DNA of 6,553 bases from Selenomonas sp052169755 (GTDB lineage Bacteria; Bacillota; Negativicutes; Selenomonadales; Selenomonadaceae). A program made the translations under genes and the position numbers. The stretch is taken from positions 1 to 6,553 of the forward strand of contig NZ_JBQNBV010000114.1 of the NCBI RefSeq assembly GCF_052169755.1, read 5' to 3'. This document shows positions 5,735 through 6,553 of this stretch, piece after piece; the stretch's first letter is position 1; each line of letters begins with the position of its first letter. The notes beneath the pieces are model-generated. The model was not told where the DNA came from. It made no database searches and was given only the letters and a program-made list of their open reading frames with translations.

Positions 5735-5763
5735 ATTATACTATGAAGCCCCTTTCGTTACAA
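5735..5763 (-). promoter_or_regulatory. Predicted sigma-70/sigma-A promoter of the rpn-type nuclease gene
   Basis: A perfect -10 box TATAAT (5740-5735) is preceded by a 17-nt spacer and TTGTAA (5763-5758, 4 of 6 matches to TTGACA). The start point would be near 5728, giving a leader of about 20 nt. The promoter lies after the ftsZ hairpin, so the nuclease gene is an independent unit. Confidence 0.75.
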
Positions 5764-5789
5764 GAAGCGTCCAACGCATCTGTTATCCA

Positions 5790-5806
5790 GTTTTGCACAG
5801 CAAAAC
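5790..5806. repeat. Small perfect hairpin overlapping the ftsZ terminator foot
   Basis: GTTTTGC (5790-5796) and GCAAAAC (5800-5806) pair perfectly around ACA. The right arm shares bases 5803-5806 with the larger hairpin at 5803-5841, so the two structures cannot both form fully. Confidence 0.6.
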
Positions 5807-5841
5807 AGACACCCTCACCGTAACGGAGAAGGTGTCTGTTT
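5803..5841 (-). terminator. Terminator-like hairpin after ftsZ
   Basis: AAACAGACACC (5803-5813) and GGTGTCTGTTT (5831-5841) form a perfect 11-bp stem, and CCG-TAA-CGG (5818-5826) makes a small inner stem. On the minus strand it begins 19 nt after the ftsZ stop and ends in GTCTGTTTTGC, a short T-run. This fits an intrinsic terminator for the ftsZ transcript. Confidence 0.75.
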
Positions 5842-5860
5842 ACGATATTCATTTTTTCTT

Positions 5861-6553
5861 TCAGTCGCGCTTCTTGTTCATCCACACGGGAATGTCGAAG
5901 TTGCTGAAGCTCGGAGCTTTCGGCATCGGGGCGTCCGCCGAGGGGATCGGTTTGACACCGGGCTGCGCCCCCTGTCCTGTCACAGTCGTCGCAGAGGGGC
6001 GCTGGATGCCTACCGTATCGGTGTCGAATCCCGTCGCTATGACGGTCACGCGCACGATGTCGCCGAGCGTTTCATCGAGCGAAGCGCCAAAGATGATGTT
6101 CGCGTCAACATTGACAGCTTCTTGAATCGTCGAAGAGGCTTCGTTGACCTCGTACATACTGAGGTTCTCCGCCGAGCTCGAGATGTTGAGCAGCACACCG
6201 TGCGCTCCCTCGATGCTTGTCTCAAGAAGAGGCGATTCGATCGCGCACTTGGCGGCGGCGACGGCGGCGTTTTCGCCCGTCGCCTCGCCGATGCCCATGA
6301 GCGCCGAGCCTGCATTGCTCATGATGGACTTGACGTCGGCGAAGTCGAGGTTGATGAGCCCCGGCACGGCGATGAGGTCGGAGATGCCCTTGACGCCCTG
6401 GCGCAGGACATCGTCGGCAAAACTGAACGCATCCGTGATCGAGGTCTTCTTGTCAACGACCTGCAGCAGGCGGTCATTCGGGATCGTGATGATCGTGTCG
6501 ACATGCTGCTGTAGCTTCGCGATGCCCGCCTCCGCCTTTTTCTGGCGCAGACG
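5861..6553 (-). CDS. ftsZ: Cell division protein FtsZ, C-terminal two thirds (partial, 5' end outside window)
   Basis: FtsZ is the tubulin-like GTPase that polymerises into the cytokinetic ring. The window holds the last 230 residues, matching E. coli FtsZ from about residue 140 onward, so the GTP-binding G-box is missing. Visible landmarks, in fragment numbering, are TIPNDRLL (23-30), the T7 synergy loop GLINLDFAD (65-73) with Asn68, Asp70 and Asp73 for GTP hydrolysis across subunits, the SPLLETSIEGAHGVLLNI core, and VRVTVIATGF (167-176) closing the C-terminal domain. A short Pro-rich linker of roughly 40 residues follows. The tail FDIPVWMNKKRD is the conserved C-terminal peptide that binds FtsA/SepF-type anchors. 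Its Trp-Met-Asn replaces the more common Phe-Leu-Arg, while the DIP core and basic end are kept. The GTG at 6367 is an internal Val, not the start. No other division gene is in the window. Confidence 0.97.
   Translation of the reverse strand, partial: RLRQKKAEAGIAKLQQHVDTIITIPNDRLLQVVDKKTSITDAFSFADDVLRQGVKGISDLIAVPGLINLDFADVKSIMSNAGSALMGIGEATGENAAVAAAKCAIESPLLETSIEGAHGVLLNISSSAENLSMYEVNEASSTIQEAVNVDANIIFGASLDETLGDIVRVTVIATGFDTDTVGIQRPSATTVTGQGAQPGVKPIPSADAPMPKAPSFSNFDIPVWMNKKRD

Noticed and set aside
4814..5746. A 310-codon open frame on the plus strand, opposite the nuclease gene
   Set aside because: It mirrors the rpn gene, including an antisense reading of the 12-bp repeats, and lacks any recognisable domain. 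The minus-strand frame has catalytic motifs, a ribosome binding site and a promoter.

Overview
The window reads as a chromosomal segment from a fairly GC-rich member of the Firmicutes. A Selenomonas-like Negativicute (diderm Firmicute) is my best guess. It rests on the style of the proteins, on a sucrose PTS operon run by a LacI-family repressor, and on a short leftover 3' end that looks like an outer-membrane beta-barrel gene. All genes I accept lie on the minus strand, so transcription runs from high to low coordinates.

From right to left, the window opens inside ftsZ (6553 to 5861; the N-terminal part lies outside). ftsZ ends at a terminator-like hairpin (5803-5841). A clear promoter (5735-5763) then drives a PD-(D/E)XK Rpn/transposase-like nuclease gene (5707-4847). 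Its 3' part carries five in-frame 12-bp tandem repeats. Just before these, inside the gene, there is a strong Shine-Dalgarno and ATG in frame (5074). This is the layout described for E. coli rpn genes, where a full-length nuclease toxin (RpnL) and a separately translated C-terminal fragment (RpnS) form a gene-within-gene toxin-antitoxin and antiphage system. I consider this the most interesting locus here. Behind it lies an 18-codon fragment ending in GVTGSAHVNWAF-stop (4817-4761), followed by a hairpin (4701-4732). This looks like the stump of a lost outer-membrane protein gene with its old terminator.

The left two thirds hold a compact sucrose operon. A consensus-like promoter (TTGACA-17-TAAGAT) and a 16-bp LacI-type operator precede scrA (fused EIIA-EIIB-EIIC sucrose permease), scrB (GH32 sucrose-6-phosphate hydrolase) and scrR (LacI-family repressor). 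ScrA would import sucrose as sucrose-6-phosphate, ScrB would split it to glucose-6-phosphate and fructose, and ScrR would close the loop by repressing the promoter of its own operon. The genes are tightly coupled: 4 nt separate scrA and scrB, and scrB and scrR overlap by 16 bp.

Positions 1-233 contain no gene I can support, but they hold several hairpins. No stretch over 300 bases lacks a gene.
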